A DNA stretch of 38,376 nt from Anaerovorax odorimutans (GTDB lineage Bacteria; Bacillota; Clostridia; Peptostreptococcales; JAAYPU01), in NCBI GenBank assembly GCA_016841185.1, contig JAENZQ010000031.1, positions 1 through 38,376 of the forward strand. The letters are read 5' to 3'. The notes below the pieces were generated by a model, which was not told the origin of the DNA, did not search any database, and saw nothing but the letters and a program-made list of their open reading frames with translations. Numbering within the stretch: position 1 is the first letter of the stretch; every line of letters begins with the position of its first letter. This document shows, piece by piece, positions 17,001 to 25,693 of this stretch. The translations under genes and the position numbers were made by a program.

Positions 17001-17624
17001 GAATTTGACTCTGCTCAGTATAATACTTTTGCGGCTGACCGGGATAATGTGATCCCGGTGCTGGTTGAGGATTATTTCAAAGATGATATTGTTACCCGCT
17101 TTGTTGACTTCGTCCGGCTTACTTTTGGTACGGAAAAACTGGAAGAGAACCTTGATTTAATAGCTGATACCCTGGGACGTAAAGCCAGTGAAAGTGCCCG
17201 GGACAGCATTCGTCGTTATTTCGTAAATGACTTTTATAAGGATCATATCCAGACCTATAAAAAACGTCCTATCTACTGGATGTTTACCTCGGGAAAGGAA
17301 AAGGCTTTCAACTGCTTGATTTACCTGCACCGATATCAGCAGGATACCATTGCCACTGTCCGAACCGAGTATCTGCATCGTCTGCAGGAAGCCCTGGAAG
17401 TGGAGAAGCAGCACCTGCAGAGAATCATAGATGAAGAAGCTGGGAGTAAAGCCGCCCGTACTGCGATTAAAAACATAGCCAAACTGGACAAACAGATCTT
17501 GGAACTAAAAAAATATGAAGAAATTATTCACCATTATGCAGACATGCGTATTGATCTAGACCTGGATGACGGGGTTAAAGTCAATTATGCCAAATTTGAT
17601 GAACTGCTGGCTAAAATAAAGTAG
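14088..17624 (+). CDS. pglX: BREX adenine-N6 DNA methyltransferase PglX (BrxX)
   Basis: A 1178-residue class I methyltransferase. SAM-binding motif I is DPACGSGH (residues 303-310), and the catalytic NPPY is at 477-480 (VIANPPYMG). The following part, residues about 480-860, includes the target-recognition region, and the C-terminus is helical. PglX methylates a non-palindromic adenine site on host DNA, marking it as self. The start at ATG 14088 has AAAGGTGA upstream. The DNA for about 15540-16690 is clearly more AT-rich than both flanks, which suggests exchange of the specificity region. No frameshift or repeat tract is visible, so the gene looks active. Confidence 0.95.
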   Translation: MNKSILKNFAVNARNELIERVKQKAYEIGITEDKVKEAQIEASDAIYINGKPLSNVQVKQRNNLIKQIHTKGYSQVMEEAAYTWFNRFCALRFMEINNFLPTGVRVLSSTLPGSVEPDILREALNVDLDIEREIVFDFKEKNDNNELFKYMLIKQCNSLNECFPFLFEKIEDHSEILFPDNLLKEGSFLQTMVNTEFIPEADWRDVEIIGWLYQYYISEKKDQVFADLKKNVKINKENIPAATQLFTPHWIVRYLVENSLGRLWMLNHPESKLIEKMEYYIKPEQEEFDFLKITSPEEIKICDPACGSGHMLVYAFDLLYAIYEEEGYLLTEVPGLILEKNLYGIEIDERAGELAAFALVMKARQKYRRFFRKPVQPNICVLENIQFDKDELKNYKEEIGIDLFTASLFPTLGQFEEADNFGSLIRPELSDVNDILQLLESKNVADNLFLNKTHQKVLQALRQVDYLSPKYHVVIANPPYMGNRSMNERIKVFAQDNYPDGKSDLFAMFIERNLDLAVKHGLEAMITMQSWMFLSSFEKLREEILNRKTILSMVHLGARAFDSIGGEVVSTTAFVIENAQNAEYKGAYLRLVAGNCEADKEAELKANRFKPYRVSAIDFKKIPGSPIVYWVSERLLASFENGIPLGEFADVKRGMTTSNNERFLRFWPEVNNEKVFRGAKNADEALASHAKWFPYSKGGGNRKWYGFMEFYINWEYSGRDVIEFAKTINKSYTRTIVNIDYYFLPSVGFSYITSGPFSMRWLPEGCLYDSGGPGVFSTREKRKYILACLNSAPSMIILKLLNPTINLQIADVIRLPIPLYEVLSKNRFFYKEIDNLISLAKSDWDSYETSWDFSILPLLKPEYHQSTIHETYNDLRNHWREMTLEMQRLEEENNRIFIEAYGLQDELTPEVPLSEITLTCNPYYRYGGDRAEEELEALLLHDTIKEYISYGVGCMLGRYSLDKEGLVFAGGEFDSAQYNTFAADRDNVIPVLVEDYFKDDIVTRFVDFVRLTFGTEKLEENLDLIADTLGRKASESARDSIRRYFVNDFYKDHIQTYKKRPIYWMFTSGKEKAFNCLIYLHRYQQDTIATVRTEYLHRLQEALEVEKQHLQRIIDEEAGSKAARTAIKNIAKLDKQILELKKYEEIIHHYADMRIDLDLDDGVKVNYAKFDELLAKIK

Positions 17625-17638
17625 ACTGCGGAGGAATT

Positions 17639-20191
17639 ATGGAACTGGAACTTATAAAACAGAACCTGGAGAGCAAATTTTCAGCCAATCTGAAAGCCGG
17701 AGAAAAACGTAAAATAATCTTTTGGTATGATACTGAAGGTCAGTTTGCTGACCTGATTGACGAACTGCAGCTGGAAAATGCCAAGCTGCATCGTCTTACT
17801 GAGACTAACTATTTTTGTACTAAATATCTCCTGGAGACAGAGGATACTGAATCCAACTATCTGATTTATGCCAATAACCGACCAGCCAGGGATGAAGACA
17901 ACTGGTTGATCGATATAGTGTTATATTCCTACGAATTTTCTGCTGACCGGCTGGCCCTGCAGATGGAAGAACTGGGGATAAATAAGACCCTTAAACCCCT
18001 GGTTAAAGATTATCAGAAGTTCTTCAACAGCAATGAACGCCGTAAAAAGCTGGCTGGTTATGGAGTTAACGGCTATGATGAAGCTGGGTTGGAGTTGGCT
18101 ATGATGTCGATTTTATGTGGCTTGAAATATCCCGACCAGCTCCAGGTATTTAAAAAGGTCCTGGGAGGAAGTTTGGAAGAAGATAATAATCGCTATTTAT
18201 CTGAAATCAGCCGGCTTATGGATAGTCAGGTTTTTTGGAAGCATGTGAATAAATATTTCGGGTATACTCGGGAGGAGTCCTCCTTACATAAGTTGGCATC
18301 TCATATTCTAATTAACAGTCTCAGCCGGGTTTTGGATGACAGTCAGCTCAGCCCTCTTAAAGAATATCTGTCTGCCCAGGGAAAAGCTAACTGCATTTTC
18401 TTCGTTGATAGCTGGATGAACCACCAGGCCGATAAGAAAGCTTATGAACAGTTAGCAGCCAGCATAGATGCAGCCTTGAATATTGCTGAGCGGCTGGATT
18501 CGGTGAGTATAGAATCTTTAAGCGAGTGTGATATTTTCGAAGTCTTTGATAAAAAGGTTCTGCATTATATAGTGGAATCCATCCATAATGAAATCCAAAA
18601 TTATGAACAGTGCCTGGGTCTGATTGAAATCCGGCGCAGCAAACACTGGTATGAAAAGTATCAAAGTATTTATGAAGCAATTTATAATCTTATTAAAATA
18701 CAGCAGTATCACAAAAAGCATCCGGACATACCGGGGCTCAATATTCAGCAGCTGTGGGAAGGTTATGCCAGTGATTATTATAATATTGATTACTATTACC
18801 GCCAGTTTTACTGGTATTATGATCAGAACCCGGTAGAAGTACTAAAACTGCTTCGTACAAAGGTGGAGAACATATATAGCAATTGGTTCCTGGAAGGATT
18901 GGGAACCGCCTGGTCAGCAGCTATAAACAATTATACAGGCAGTGACCTAAAAATAGACGGTGTTACCAGCCAGCAGGGTTTTTACAAGCGGGAACTGGCT
19001 CCCTTTATGGAATCAGGTGAGCGCTGTTTTGTCATAATCTCCGATGCGCTGAGGTATGAATCAGCAGTAGATATAGCAGGCAGGCTCAATGCTGAAACTG
19101 CCGGTACGGCTAAAATGGATACCATGATGGGAGTTTTGCCTTCCGCTACTAAATATGGGATGGCAGCCCTTTTACCCCATCAGGAAATCAGCTTGGAGAA
19201 TGAGCGGGTTATGGCTGATGGCAATAGAACCGACAGTCTACAGGAGCGGGAAAAGATATTAAAACAATATGTGCCTGAGGCTGCTGCAGCCCATTACAAG
19301 AATATTATTGATATGAATAAAGAAGAACGCCGCGAACTGGTTAAAGGCAAAAAATTGATCTATATTTACCACGACAGCATTGATGCTATCGGCGATAAAG
19401 CAGCTACTGAAATCAAAGTTTTTGGTGCGGTGCAGCAGACTGAGAAAGAGATTTACCGTTTGATCCGCATTATTCGGGATGATTTGAGCGGGGTAAATAT
19501 ATATCTTACTGCTGACCATGGATTCCTATATAAACGGGACCCGCTGGTTGAAAGCGATAAAATCAAAAAAGAAACTCTGGGAGCAATTGAAGAAACCCGC
19601 CGTTATATGCTGAGTTATCAGGAAATGGAAAGTGATGCCTTAATGATGTTTAAACCTGAGTATCTAAAATCATCGGCCGGGCAGCCGGTGGTATACGTTC
19701 CCCGGGCGGCCATACGCTTCAAGGTACAGGGAGCAGGAGCCAATTTTGTTCACGGTGGTGCATCTCTACAGGAATTAGTAATTCCCTTGATTAAATATAA
19801 AGCAGAACGGGGATCAAACCTGAAGAAAAAAGAAGCCAGCAAGGTCAAAGTAAAACTGCTGAATGAGTCACGCAAGATCACCAACAATTTATTCAGCCTG
19901 GAGTTTTTCCAGACCGAAAGGGTAGATGACCGGAATATTCCTCGAACAGTTGTGATTTATATAGAAGATGATAATGGTAATGTTTTGAGCAGCCGAGAGA
20001 CCATAATTGCTGACAAAACTTCTGATAAAGCTGGAGATAGGACTTACAAAGTGCGGCTGACTTTGCAGACTGGAAAATATAATAAAAATAAGGATTATTT
20101 CTTGATAATAAAGGATGTTGAAACTGAACTGAATGAGGACAAAATACCTTTCCAGATAAATCTGGCGATTAGTTCTGATTTTGATTTTTAA
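17639..20191 (+). CDS. pglZ: BREX alkaline-phosphatase-like protein PglZ
   Basis: An 850-residue protein of normal PglZ length, started at ATG 17639 with GGAGG 6 bases upstream and only 14 bp after pglX. The PglZ/alkaline phosphatase core is visible: IISDALRYES with D469, and LTADHGFLYKRD with D626 and H627, which bind metal in the family. PglZ is essential in BREX and probably contacts PglX in the complex; its substrate is not certain. A palindromic repeat separates it from brxL. Confidence 0.95.
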   Translation: MELELIKQNLESKFSANLKAGEKRKIIFWYDTEGQFADLIDELQLENAKLHRLTETNYFCTKYLLETEDTESNYLIYANNRPARDEDNWLIDIVLYSYEFSADRLALQMEELGINKTLKPLVKDYQKFFNSNERRKKLAGYGVNGYDEAGLELAMMSILCGLKYPDQLQVFKKVLGGSLEEDNNRYLSEISRLMDSQVFWKHVNKYFGYTREESSLHKLASHILINSLSRVLDDSQLSPLKEYLSAQGKANCIFFVDSWMNHQADKKAYEQLAASIDAALNIAERLDSVSIESLSECDIFEVFDKKVLHYIVESIHNEIQNYEQCLGLIEIRRSKHWYEKYQSIYEAIYNLIKIQQYHKKHPDIPGLNIQQLWEGYASDYYNIDYYYRQFYWYYDQNPVEVLKLLRTKVENIYSNWFLEGLGTAWSAAINNYTGSDLKIDGVTSQQGFYKRELAPFMESGERCFVIISDALRYESAVDIAGRLNAETAGTAKMDTMMGVLPSATKYGMAALLPHQEISLENERVMADGNRTDSLQEREKILKQYVPEAAAAHYKNIIDMNKEERRELVKGKKLIYIYHDSIDAIGDKAATEIKVFGAVQQTEKEIYRLIRIIRDDLSGVNIYLTADHGFLYKRDPLVESDKIKKETLGAIEETRRYMLSYQEMESDALMMFKPEYLKSSAGQPVVYVPRAAIRFKVQGAGANFVHGGASLQELVIPLIKYKAERGSNLKKKEASKVKVKLLNESRKITNNLFSLEFFQTERVDDRNIPRTVVIYIEDDNGNVLSSRETIIADKTSDKAGDRTYKVRLTLQTGKYNKNKDYFLIIKDVETELNEDKIPFQINLAISSDFDF

Positions 20192-20194
20192 TAT

Positions 20195-20273
20195 GGGGTC
20201 TGGCCTGACATTGATACCTAATGTCAGTGTTGATATTTACCATTAAGTAAATGTTAATGTCAGGCCTGACCCC
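20195..20273. repeat. Palindromic repeat between pglZ and brxL
   Basis: GGGGTCTGGCCTGACATT (20195-20212) is matched by AATGTCAGGCCTGACCCC (20256-20273) with one mismatch in 18. Inside, CTGACATT at 20205-20212 can instead pair with AATGTCAG at 20220-20227, and ATTTAC can pair with GTAAAT (20235-20252), so two folds compete. It ends 23 bases before the brxL start. Confidence 0.85.
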
Positions 20274-20296
20274 TATGCACCGAAAGCGAGGCGGGA

Positions 20297-22336
20297 ATGA
20301 TGGATGAGATAAATCTGGATACGAAACTGAACCAGTATTTTGCAGGCCGGGTAGTACGCAAAGATCTGACCAATATGATAAAACAGGGGGCCAATGTACC
20401 TACCTACGTGCTCGAATATCTTCTCGGTATGTACTGTGCTACGGATGATGACGAAGCTATTCTTGAGGGAGTAGAACGAGTTAAGAAAATCCTGGCTGAT
20501 AATTTCGTCCGTCCAGATGAAGCTGAAAAAGTTAAGTCACATATTAAGGAACTAGGCCAGTATACAGTTATAGACAAGCTAACGGTCAAACTGAATGAAA
20601 AACGTGATATTTATGAAGCTGAATTCTCCAATCTGGGGCTAAAAGGAGTAGCGGTTAACCCTGATTATGTTAAAAAGTATGACAAGCTTCTGGCCGGTGG
20701 TATATGGGTCATACTAAAGATGGAATATTTTTATGATGAAGAGAATCGTAACAATAATCCCTTCCGCATTGAAAGCCTCAAACCTATTCAAATGCCTAAT
20801 ATGGACTTAGATGAGATCCTGGAGGGACGTAAAAATTTCACTAAAGATGAATGGATGGATGTGTTAATTCGTTCCACCGGATTGGAACCTACCCAGTTTG
20901 AACCTGAAGTTAAGTGGCACATAATCTTGCGGTTGGTACCGCTGGTGGAAAATAACTATAACCTATGTGAACTGGGCCCAAGGGGGACGGGAAAATCACA
21001 TATTTATAAAGAAATCTCGCCTAATTCTATCCTGGTATCAGGAGGGCAGACTACGGTTGCTAATCTATTCTACAATATGGCATCTCGATCCATCGGGCTG
21101 GTAGGACTTTGGGATTGTGTGGCATTTGATGAAGTTGCCGGTATCAAATTTAAAGATAAAGACGGTATTCAAATAATGAAGGATTATATGGCGTCAGGTT
21201 CCTTTGCCCGGGGCAAGGAAGAGAAAAACGCCAATGCTTCTATGGTTTTTGTAGGCAATATTAATGAAAGCCTGGATTTTCTCCTGAAGACTTCCCATCT
21301 CTTTGCACCATTTCCTGAAGAAATGGCTAATGACAGCGCCTTTTTTGATCGTATGCATTACTATCTGCCCGGATGGGAAATCCCGAAGATGCGCCCTGAG
21401 TTAATTACTAATAATTATGGATTTATAGTAGACTACCTGGCTGAGTATCTGCGGGAAATGCGTAAGCACAATTTTGCTGATGCAATTGACCGCTATTTTA
21501 AACTGGGTAATAACCTTAATCAGCGGGATGTTATTGCAGTGCGCAAGACCGTATCCGGCTTGATGAAACTGCTCTATCCGCATGGAGAGTTCACCCGGGA
21601 TGATGTTGCTGAAATACTGCAGTATGCACTTATTGGCCGGCGCAGGGTCAAGGAACAGCTCAAAAAAATAGGTGGCATGGAGTTCTATGATGTTCATTTC
21701 TCATATATCGACCGTGAAAGTTTGCAGGAAGAATTTGTAGCTGTACCTGAACAGGGCGGTGGAAAACTGATTCCCGAGGGATTAGGCAAACCCGGACATG
21801 TCTATGTGGTTGGAAAAGGAGACTCCGGGATGATCGGCGTTTTTAAGCTGGAGAATCAGGCCGTTTCAGGTACAGGTAAATTTGAGAGAACTGGACTGGG
21901 TTCACGTAAAGAGGTCAAGGAAGCCATTGATACCGCTTTCCGGTATTTTACCGCTAACTGTAAAAATGTTAGTGCAGGTATCAGTACCAAGACCAGAGAT
22001 TACTTAATGCATGCCTCAGACCTGCAGGGTATTGGAATGAGTTCCGAGCTGGCCCTGGCTGAATTCATTGGCCTCTGTTCCAGCGCCCTGGAAAGACCGG
22101 TTCAGGAGAGCCTGGTTATTTTAGGAAAAATTACTGTATCGGGAACAATAGAAAAAATCTCTGATTTCGCCAATGTCCTGCAGGTCTGCGTAGATGCCGG
22201 AGCTAAACGGGTACTGATTCCAGCCGTATCAGTAGCCGACCTCCAGACCGTACCACCCGAGCTGCTGATAAAAATCCAGCCGATATTTTATTCTGATCCA
22301 ATAGATTCCGTATTTAAAGCGCTTGGGGCGGTGTAA
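20297..22336 (+). CDS. brxL: BREX AAA+/Lon-like protein BrxL
   Basis: A 679-residue last core gene of the type 1 BREX operon. The AAA+ Walker A is GPRGTGKS at 227-234, and Walker B-like CVAFDEVAG follows. The C-terminus has a Lon-type fold with GMSSELAL (S582/S583) and GKITVSGTI (K611), in the places of the Lon serine-lysine pair. BrxL forms ring-shaped, DNA-binding AAA+ assemblies and is required for exclusion. The start may be ATG 20297 or the next codon, ATG 20300; the ribosome site (GAGGCGGG) is weak, and the palindrome just upstream may influence expression. No terminator is seen after the gene, so transcription may continue into the AbiGi-like gene. Confidence 0.95.
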   Translation: MMDEINLDTKLNQYFAGRVVRKDLTNMIKQGANVPTYVLEYLLGMYCATDDDEAILEGVERVKKILADNFVRPDEAEKVKSHIKELGQYTVIDKLTVKLNEKRDIYEAEFSNLGLKGVAVNPDYVKKYDKLLAGGIWVILKMEYFYDEENRNNNPFRIESLKPIQMPNMDLDEILEGRKNFTKDEWMDVLIRSTGLEPTQFEPEVKWHIILRLVPLVENNYNLCELGPRGTGKSHIYKEISPNSILVSGGQTTVANLFYNMASRSIGLVGLWDCVAFDEVAGIKFKDKDGIQIMKDYMASGSFARGKEEKNANASMVFVGNINESLDFLLKTSHLFAPFPEEMANDSAFFDRMHYYLPGWEIPKMRPELITNNYGFIVDYLAEYLREMRKHNFADAIDRYFKLGNNLNQRDVIAVRKTVSGLMKLLYPHGEFTRDDVAEILQYALIGRRRVKEQLKKIGGMEFYDVHFSYIDRESLQEEFVAVPEQGGGKLIPEGLGKPGHVYVVGKGDSGMIGVFKLENQAVSGTGKFERTGLGSRKEVKEAIDTAFRYFTANCKNVSAGISTKTRDYLMHASDLQGIGMSSELALAEFIGLCSSALERPVQESLVILGKITVSGTIEKISDFANVLQVCVDAGAKRVLIPAVSVADLQTVPPELLIKIQPIFYSDPIDSVFKALGAV

Positions 22337-22384
22337 GAAACGAAAAACGCTTAGGTACGATCTAATGAGATGGTAGGTGATAAT

Positions 22385-23188
22385 ATGGCCGTTAGTGCAA
22401 ACGCATTATTTCATTTTACGAGCAGTATAAATATTGTTAAGAGTATTTTAGAAAATGGGTTTTATCCCCGGTATTGCATGGAAAAAAGGGATTTCTTAAA
22501 TGTTTATCCCGCAAGTGAGCTTAGAAACTCGGCTAGTCCGATGGTATGTTTTTGTGATATTCCACTGAGTTTAATAAATCAACATGCTAATGAGTATGGT
22601 AGGTATGGAATAGGTATTAATAAGGAATTGGCTCAGAGATTAAATTTACAGCCAGTGACCTATGTTTCTTCAAAATCAAAAACAACAAAATATATAAATT
22701 ACAGCTATGCTGCCCTAAAAAAATATCACCCTCTTAATGAAAAACCAATCAAGGAATTGATGGATTTAGATTATTTGCACGGCGAGGCTTTGGATGCAAT
22801 TTTTTATCTAAAATCATATGAGGGAAAAAATTGGCGAAAAAAGAGCTTTGCTGGGAAAAAGATATGCTTTTATGATGAACGGGAATGGAGATTTGTACCA
22901 GAACAAGTTCCATTAATGTTTGCAGATGTACCTCGATTTCTATCAAGAGATTTATTTATTGATATAGAAGCCTTAAATGAATTAAATAAAAAACTTGAAA
23001 TATGCAAACTACCTATTAACGAAAAAATTATTCAATATATTATAGTTAGTCAAGATAGTGAAGTGCGGCAGATGGTAAATATCATTATGAATTTGGACGA
23101 AATGTGTGGATACCAATTATCAGTTGAGGATAAGGGTATGTTATGTACCAAAATTATTTCAATGGAGAGAATAGAATCGGATTTTTAA
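22385..23188 (+). CDS. AbiGi-like abortive-infection protein
   Basis: About 267 residues. The N-terminus ALFHFTSSINIVKSILENGFYPRYCMEK, then PMVCFCDIPLS and YGRYGIGINKE, is characteristic of the AbiGi family (abortive phage resistance), which shares features with ADP-ribosyltransferase-like proteins. ATG 22385 is preferred, with AGGTGA just upstream. It lies 49 bp after brxL and 20 bp before the SEFIR gene, so it may form a two-gene unit with the latter. Whether it is a toxin, antitoxin or modifier here cannot be told from sequence. The AT content is higher than in brxL. Confidence 0.72.
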   Translation: MAVSANALFHFTSSINIVKSILENGFYPRYCMEKRDFLNVYPASELRNSASPMVCFCDIPLSLINQHANEYGRYGIGINKELAQRLNLQPVTYVSSKSKTTKYINYSYAALKKYHPLNEKPIKELMDLDYLHGEALDAIFYLKSYEGKNWRKKSFAGKKICFYDEREWRFVPEQVPLMFADVPRFLSRDLFIDIEALNELNKKLEICKLPINEKIIQYIIVSQDSEVRQMVNIIMNLDEMCGYQLSVEDKGMLCTKIISMERIESDF

Positions 23189-23207
23189 ACGCAGGGGAGG
23201 GAGAGTT

Positions 23208-24182
23208 ATGAACAAAGTTCCCAGTGCCTTTGTCAGTTACAGCTGGGACAGTAAAGAACACCAGGAGTGGGTTCTCGGGCTAGTGAATTTACTTAGGGAA
23301 AACGGAGTAGATGCTACTGCAGATGCGTTTGAAACTCAAAAAGGTACAGTAAATCTTTACAATATGATGATAGATAAAATAAGGAGCACTGACTTCACGG
23401 TTATTGTCCTCACTCCAGAATATGCTGCAAAAGCTGATGAATTTCAGGGTGGAGTTGGCTTCGAAACTGCACTTTTAGTACCTTTTATCCAAGAAAACCT
23501 GCAAAAAATTATTCCCATTATGAAGTATACAGGTGGAAAAGACAACGCAATTCCTTTTTACCTTAAAGGGGTTCATTATATAGATTTTTCTAATAAGAGT
23601 GAATTTGATGAAAAATTTAATGAACTTTTACACCGGATACATAGAATTGATTTAATTGAAAAATCTCCCCTGGGAGAGAAACCTAACTTAATACCCAAAA
23701 AGATTGGGACAGCTAATAAACCAGCATTTAATCATTTCGATGGGCTAATACCTGATTTTCGGGAAATAACTGATATAGATAAAAATAGATTTATGAGGGA
23801 TAGTTTCATTCAAATCAGGGATGGGCTTTTAAATCTGTTAGAGCAAACAAAGATAAAGAATTCCAATTTTGAGTATGATTTCGAAAATGTAAACAGCAGA
23901 AAGGCAATATGTAAGATATATATCAATGGTCGCCAGCAATATGGTTTTAAGATATGGCTGGGGAATGGTTTCTATTCTAAAACGGATACCATAAATTTAG
24001 CCTATGGCAGCCACATCTCTGACAGTGATAATTCCACGAATGAGATTATTACTTGTAATGCTATAAAAGATAAATCACTTATTTTGGAAATGACCATGAA
24101 TATGTATGGGAATAATGAAGCGAATACTCCTGAAGCAATATTAAGGGAAATATGGACGAATATAATGCAGTGGCTAAATTAG
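23208..24182 (+). CDS. SEFIR/TIR-like domain protein
   Basis: A 324-residue protein with a good ribosome site (GGGAGGGAG) before ATG 23208. The first 140 residues match a SEFIR domain, a TIR relative: AFVSYSWDSKEHQEWVLGLVNLLRENGVD, then DFTVIVLTPEYA and a late KIIPIM strand. The remaining 180 residues form an unrecognised domain, possibly a sensor or effector. Bacterial TIR/SEFIR proteins act in phage defence, in several cases by depleting NAD or by signalling. The position between an AbiGi-like gene and a peptide cluster fits a defence role. Confidence 0.78.
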   Translation: MNKVPSAFVSYSWDSKEHQEWVLGLVNLLRENGVDATADAFETQKGTVNLYNMMIDKIRSTDFTVIVLTPEYAAKADEFQGGVGFETALLVPFIQENLQKIIPIMKYTGGKDNAIPFYLKGVHYIDFSNKSEFDEKFNELLHRIHRIDLIEKSPLGEKPNLIPKKIGTANKPAFNHFDGLIPDFREITDIDKNRFMRDSFIQIRDGLLNLLEQTKIKNSNFEYDFENVNSRKAICKIYINGRQQYGFKIWLGNGFYSKTDTINLAYGSHISDSDNSTNEIITCNAIKDKSLILEMTMNMYGNNEANTPEAILREIWTNIMQWLN

Positions 24183-24214
24183 GCTTGAATATCAGACACT
24201 TCGGAGGTTATTAA

Positions 24215-25228
24215 ATGTACGATGCTAAGGCTGTAGAAAACGAGTTTTATTTTCAATGGCACTTCGTTGTAAAGTGTAATTTGCGTTGTATCCATTGCTA
24301 CCAGAATCATTACAATACTAATGAACTGTCCAGGGAAAAAATGTTATTTATTGCAGAAACAATGGAAAATACTTTAAAAAAATGGAGAAAAATTGGAAGG
24401 ATTTCTCTGACGGGAGGAGAACCTTTTACTAGTAAGAGTAATTTAGTGGATTTAATCGAATTCTTTGACAATTCAGAATATTTCGGACGGATAGGAATAT
24501 TAACAAATGGAACGTTAATCGATGACAGTATAGCAATTAAACTTGCTCGCTTTGGCAAGCTAAGTGAAATACAGGTGTCCATTGATGGATCAAATGCACG
24601 CATTCATGACCAGATCAGGGGAACGGGAAGCTTTTTACAAGCTGTAAATGGTATTAAATTATTGAAGAGGTATGGATTTTATGTTTCCATAATGTTTACC
24701 CTGCATAAATTGAATCAAAATGATGTGTTGAATGTTATAGATCTAGCCAACGAACTGGGTGTTGATGCAATTACTATAGAACGGGTTACTCCCATGAGTG
24801 AGAATGATATAGAGAAGCTGTTTATATCACCAGAAAATTTACACGAAATATACAATAAAATTTATCATAAAAAAGAAAAAGTCGAAAAAAATTCAGATTT
24901 AAAAATTCGTGTATCTCGTCCCCTCTGGACGCTTATAAATGAAGATATAGGAGGCTTTTGCCCGGTAGGATTTACCAGTTTATGTATACTGCATGATGGC
25001 ACCATTCTTCCTTGTCGGCGATTGGAAATACCTTTAGGTAACATATTTTCAGATGGAATCTATAAGATTTGGTATACATCAGATGTACTTTGGCAAATAA
25101 GAAACAAAAAACTATTGACCGGAAAATGCAAAGAATGTACTTTGCTGCAGAATTGTGGAGGATGTCGAGCCATTGCTTATTCTGTTAACGGGAGCTATAT
25201 GGCTGAAGATCCCCAATGCTGGAAATAG
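24215..25228 (+). CDS. Radical SAM/SPASM peptide-modifying enzyme
   Basis: 337 residues, ATG with GGAGG 7 bases upstream. The radical SAM cluster motif is C21-NLR-C25-IH-C28 (CxxxCxxC). ISLTGGEP is the second typical motif. The C-terminus carries a SPASM domain for further iron-sulfur clusters: GFCPVG, SLC, LPCRR, then CKECTLLQNCGGCR and a last C near the end. Such enzymes install thioether or carbon-carbon links in ribosomally made peptides. The PqqD-like protein and the Cys-rich precursor follow directly, so the precursor is the likely substrate. The bond formed cannot be predicted. Confidence 0.88.
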   Translation: MYDAKAVENEFYFQWHFVVKCNLRCIHCYQNHYNTNELSREKMLFIAETMENTLKKWRKIGRISLTGGEPFTSKSNLVDLIEFFDNSEYFGRIGILTNGTLIDDSIAIKLARFGKLSEIQVSIDGSNARIHDQIRGTGSFLQAVNGIKLLKRYGFYVSIMFTLHKLNQNDVLNVIDLANELGVDAITIERVTPMSENDIEKLFISPENLHEIYNKIYHKKEKVEKNSDLKIRVSRPLWTLINEDIGGFCPVGFTSLCILHDGTILPCRRLEIPLGNIFSDGIYKIWYTSDVLWQIRNKKLLTGKCKECTLLQNCGGCRAIAYSVNGSYMAEDPQCWK

Positions 25229-25248
25229 GAATTGAGGTAAGTTGATTG

Positions 25249-25533
25249 ATGGAGAATAAGGTCTATGCTCTTAGCAGCAGTTATAGCTTGTTTAAAGGTG
25301 AATTTAATGATATAAAATATTATCTATTCAACATTGAAGATGGAAGCATCTACCGATTGAATGAGGTCAGCTATGATATGCTGGCGCTGTTTGATGGCAA
25401 AAGGGATGCCAATAAAGTATTTACATTGTTTAATGATATGTATCAAGGAGAGAAAGATACAATGATGATTGACTTTAAGAATTTGCTGCAAACATGGCTG
25501 GATAAAGAAATATTAATTACAGGGGGTGAATAG
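25249..25533 (+). CDS. PqqD-like peptide recognition protein (RRE)
   Basis: 94 residues. The pattern YYLFNIEDGSIYRLNEVSYDMLALFDGKRD, followed by a helical DFKNLLQTWLDKEILI, is that of a stand-alone PqqD-like winged-helix protein, the recognition element that binds RiPP leader peptides. ATG 25249 (ribosome site GAGGT) is preferred over TTG 25246. It ends one base before the precursor ATG, so it is transcribed with it. The match is by pattern, not by a profile search. Confidence 0.75.
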   Translation: MENKVYALSSSYSLFKGEFNDIKYYLFNIEDGSIYRLNEVSYDMLALFDGKRDANKVFTLFNDMYQGEKDTMMIDFKNLLQTWLDKEILITGGE

Positions 25534-25534
25534 C

Positions 25535-25669
25535 ATGGAAGGCAATAAAAAGGAATACCAAACGCCAGTGTTTGAGGAAGAACAGGAAATGAACTTTTCC
25601 AAGGAGATATGGGAAGAATTTGGTGATGGAAAATGGTGTTTTGGCTGTACTAACTGCAACTGTAACTAA
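25535..25669 (+). CDS. Cys-rich RiPP precursor peptide
   Basis: A 44-residue gene with strong ribosome site AGGGGGTGA. The first 33 residues are an acidic, leader-like segment (YQTPVFEEEQEMNFSKEIW). The C-terminal core WCFGCTNCNCN holds all four cysteines (35, 38, 41, 43) and ends in Asn. This is the classic form of a precursor for a radical SAM/SPASM enzyme, and it sits right after the PqqD-like gene. A hairpin follows its stop. It is too short for many gene finders. Its modification and activity are unknown; a thioether-containing or metal-binding product is an inference from the cysteine spacing. Confidence 0.85.
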   Translation: MEGNKKEYQTPVFEEEQEMNFSKEIWEEFGDGKWCFGCTNCNCN

Positions 25670-25693
25670 ACTATATTAAGATAATTATGTTTT

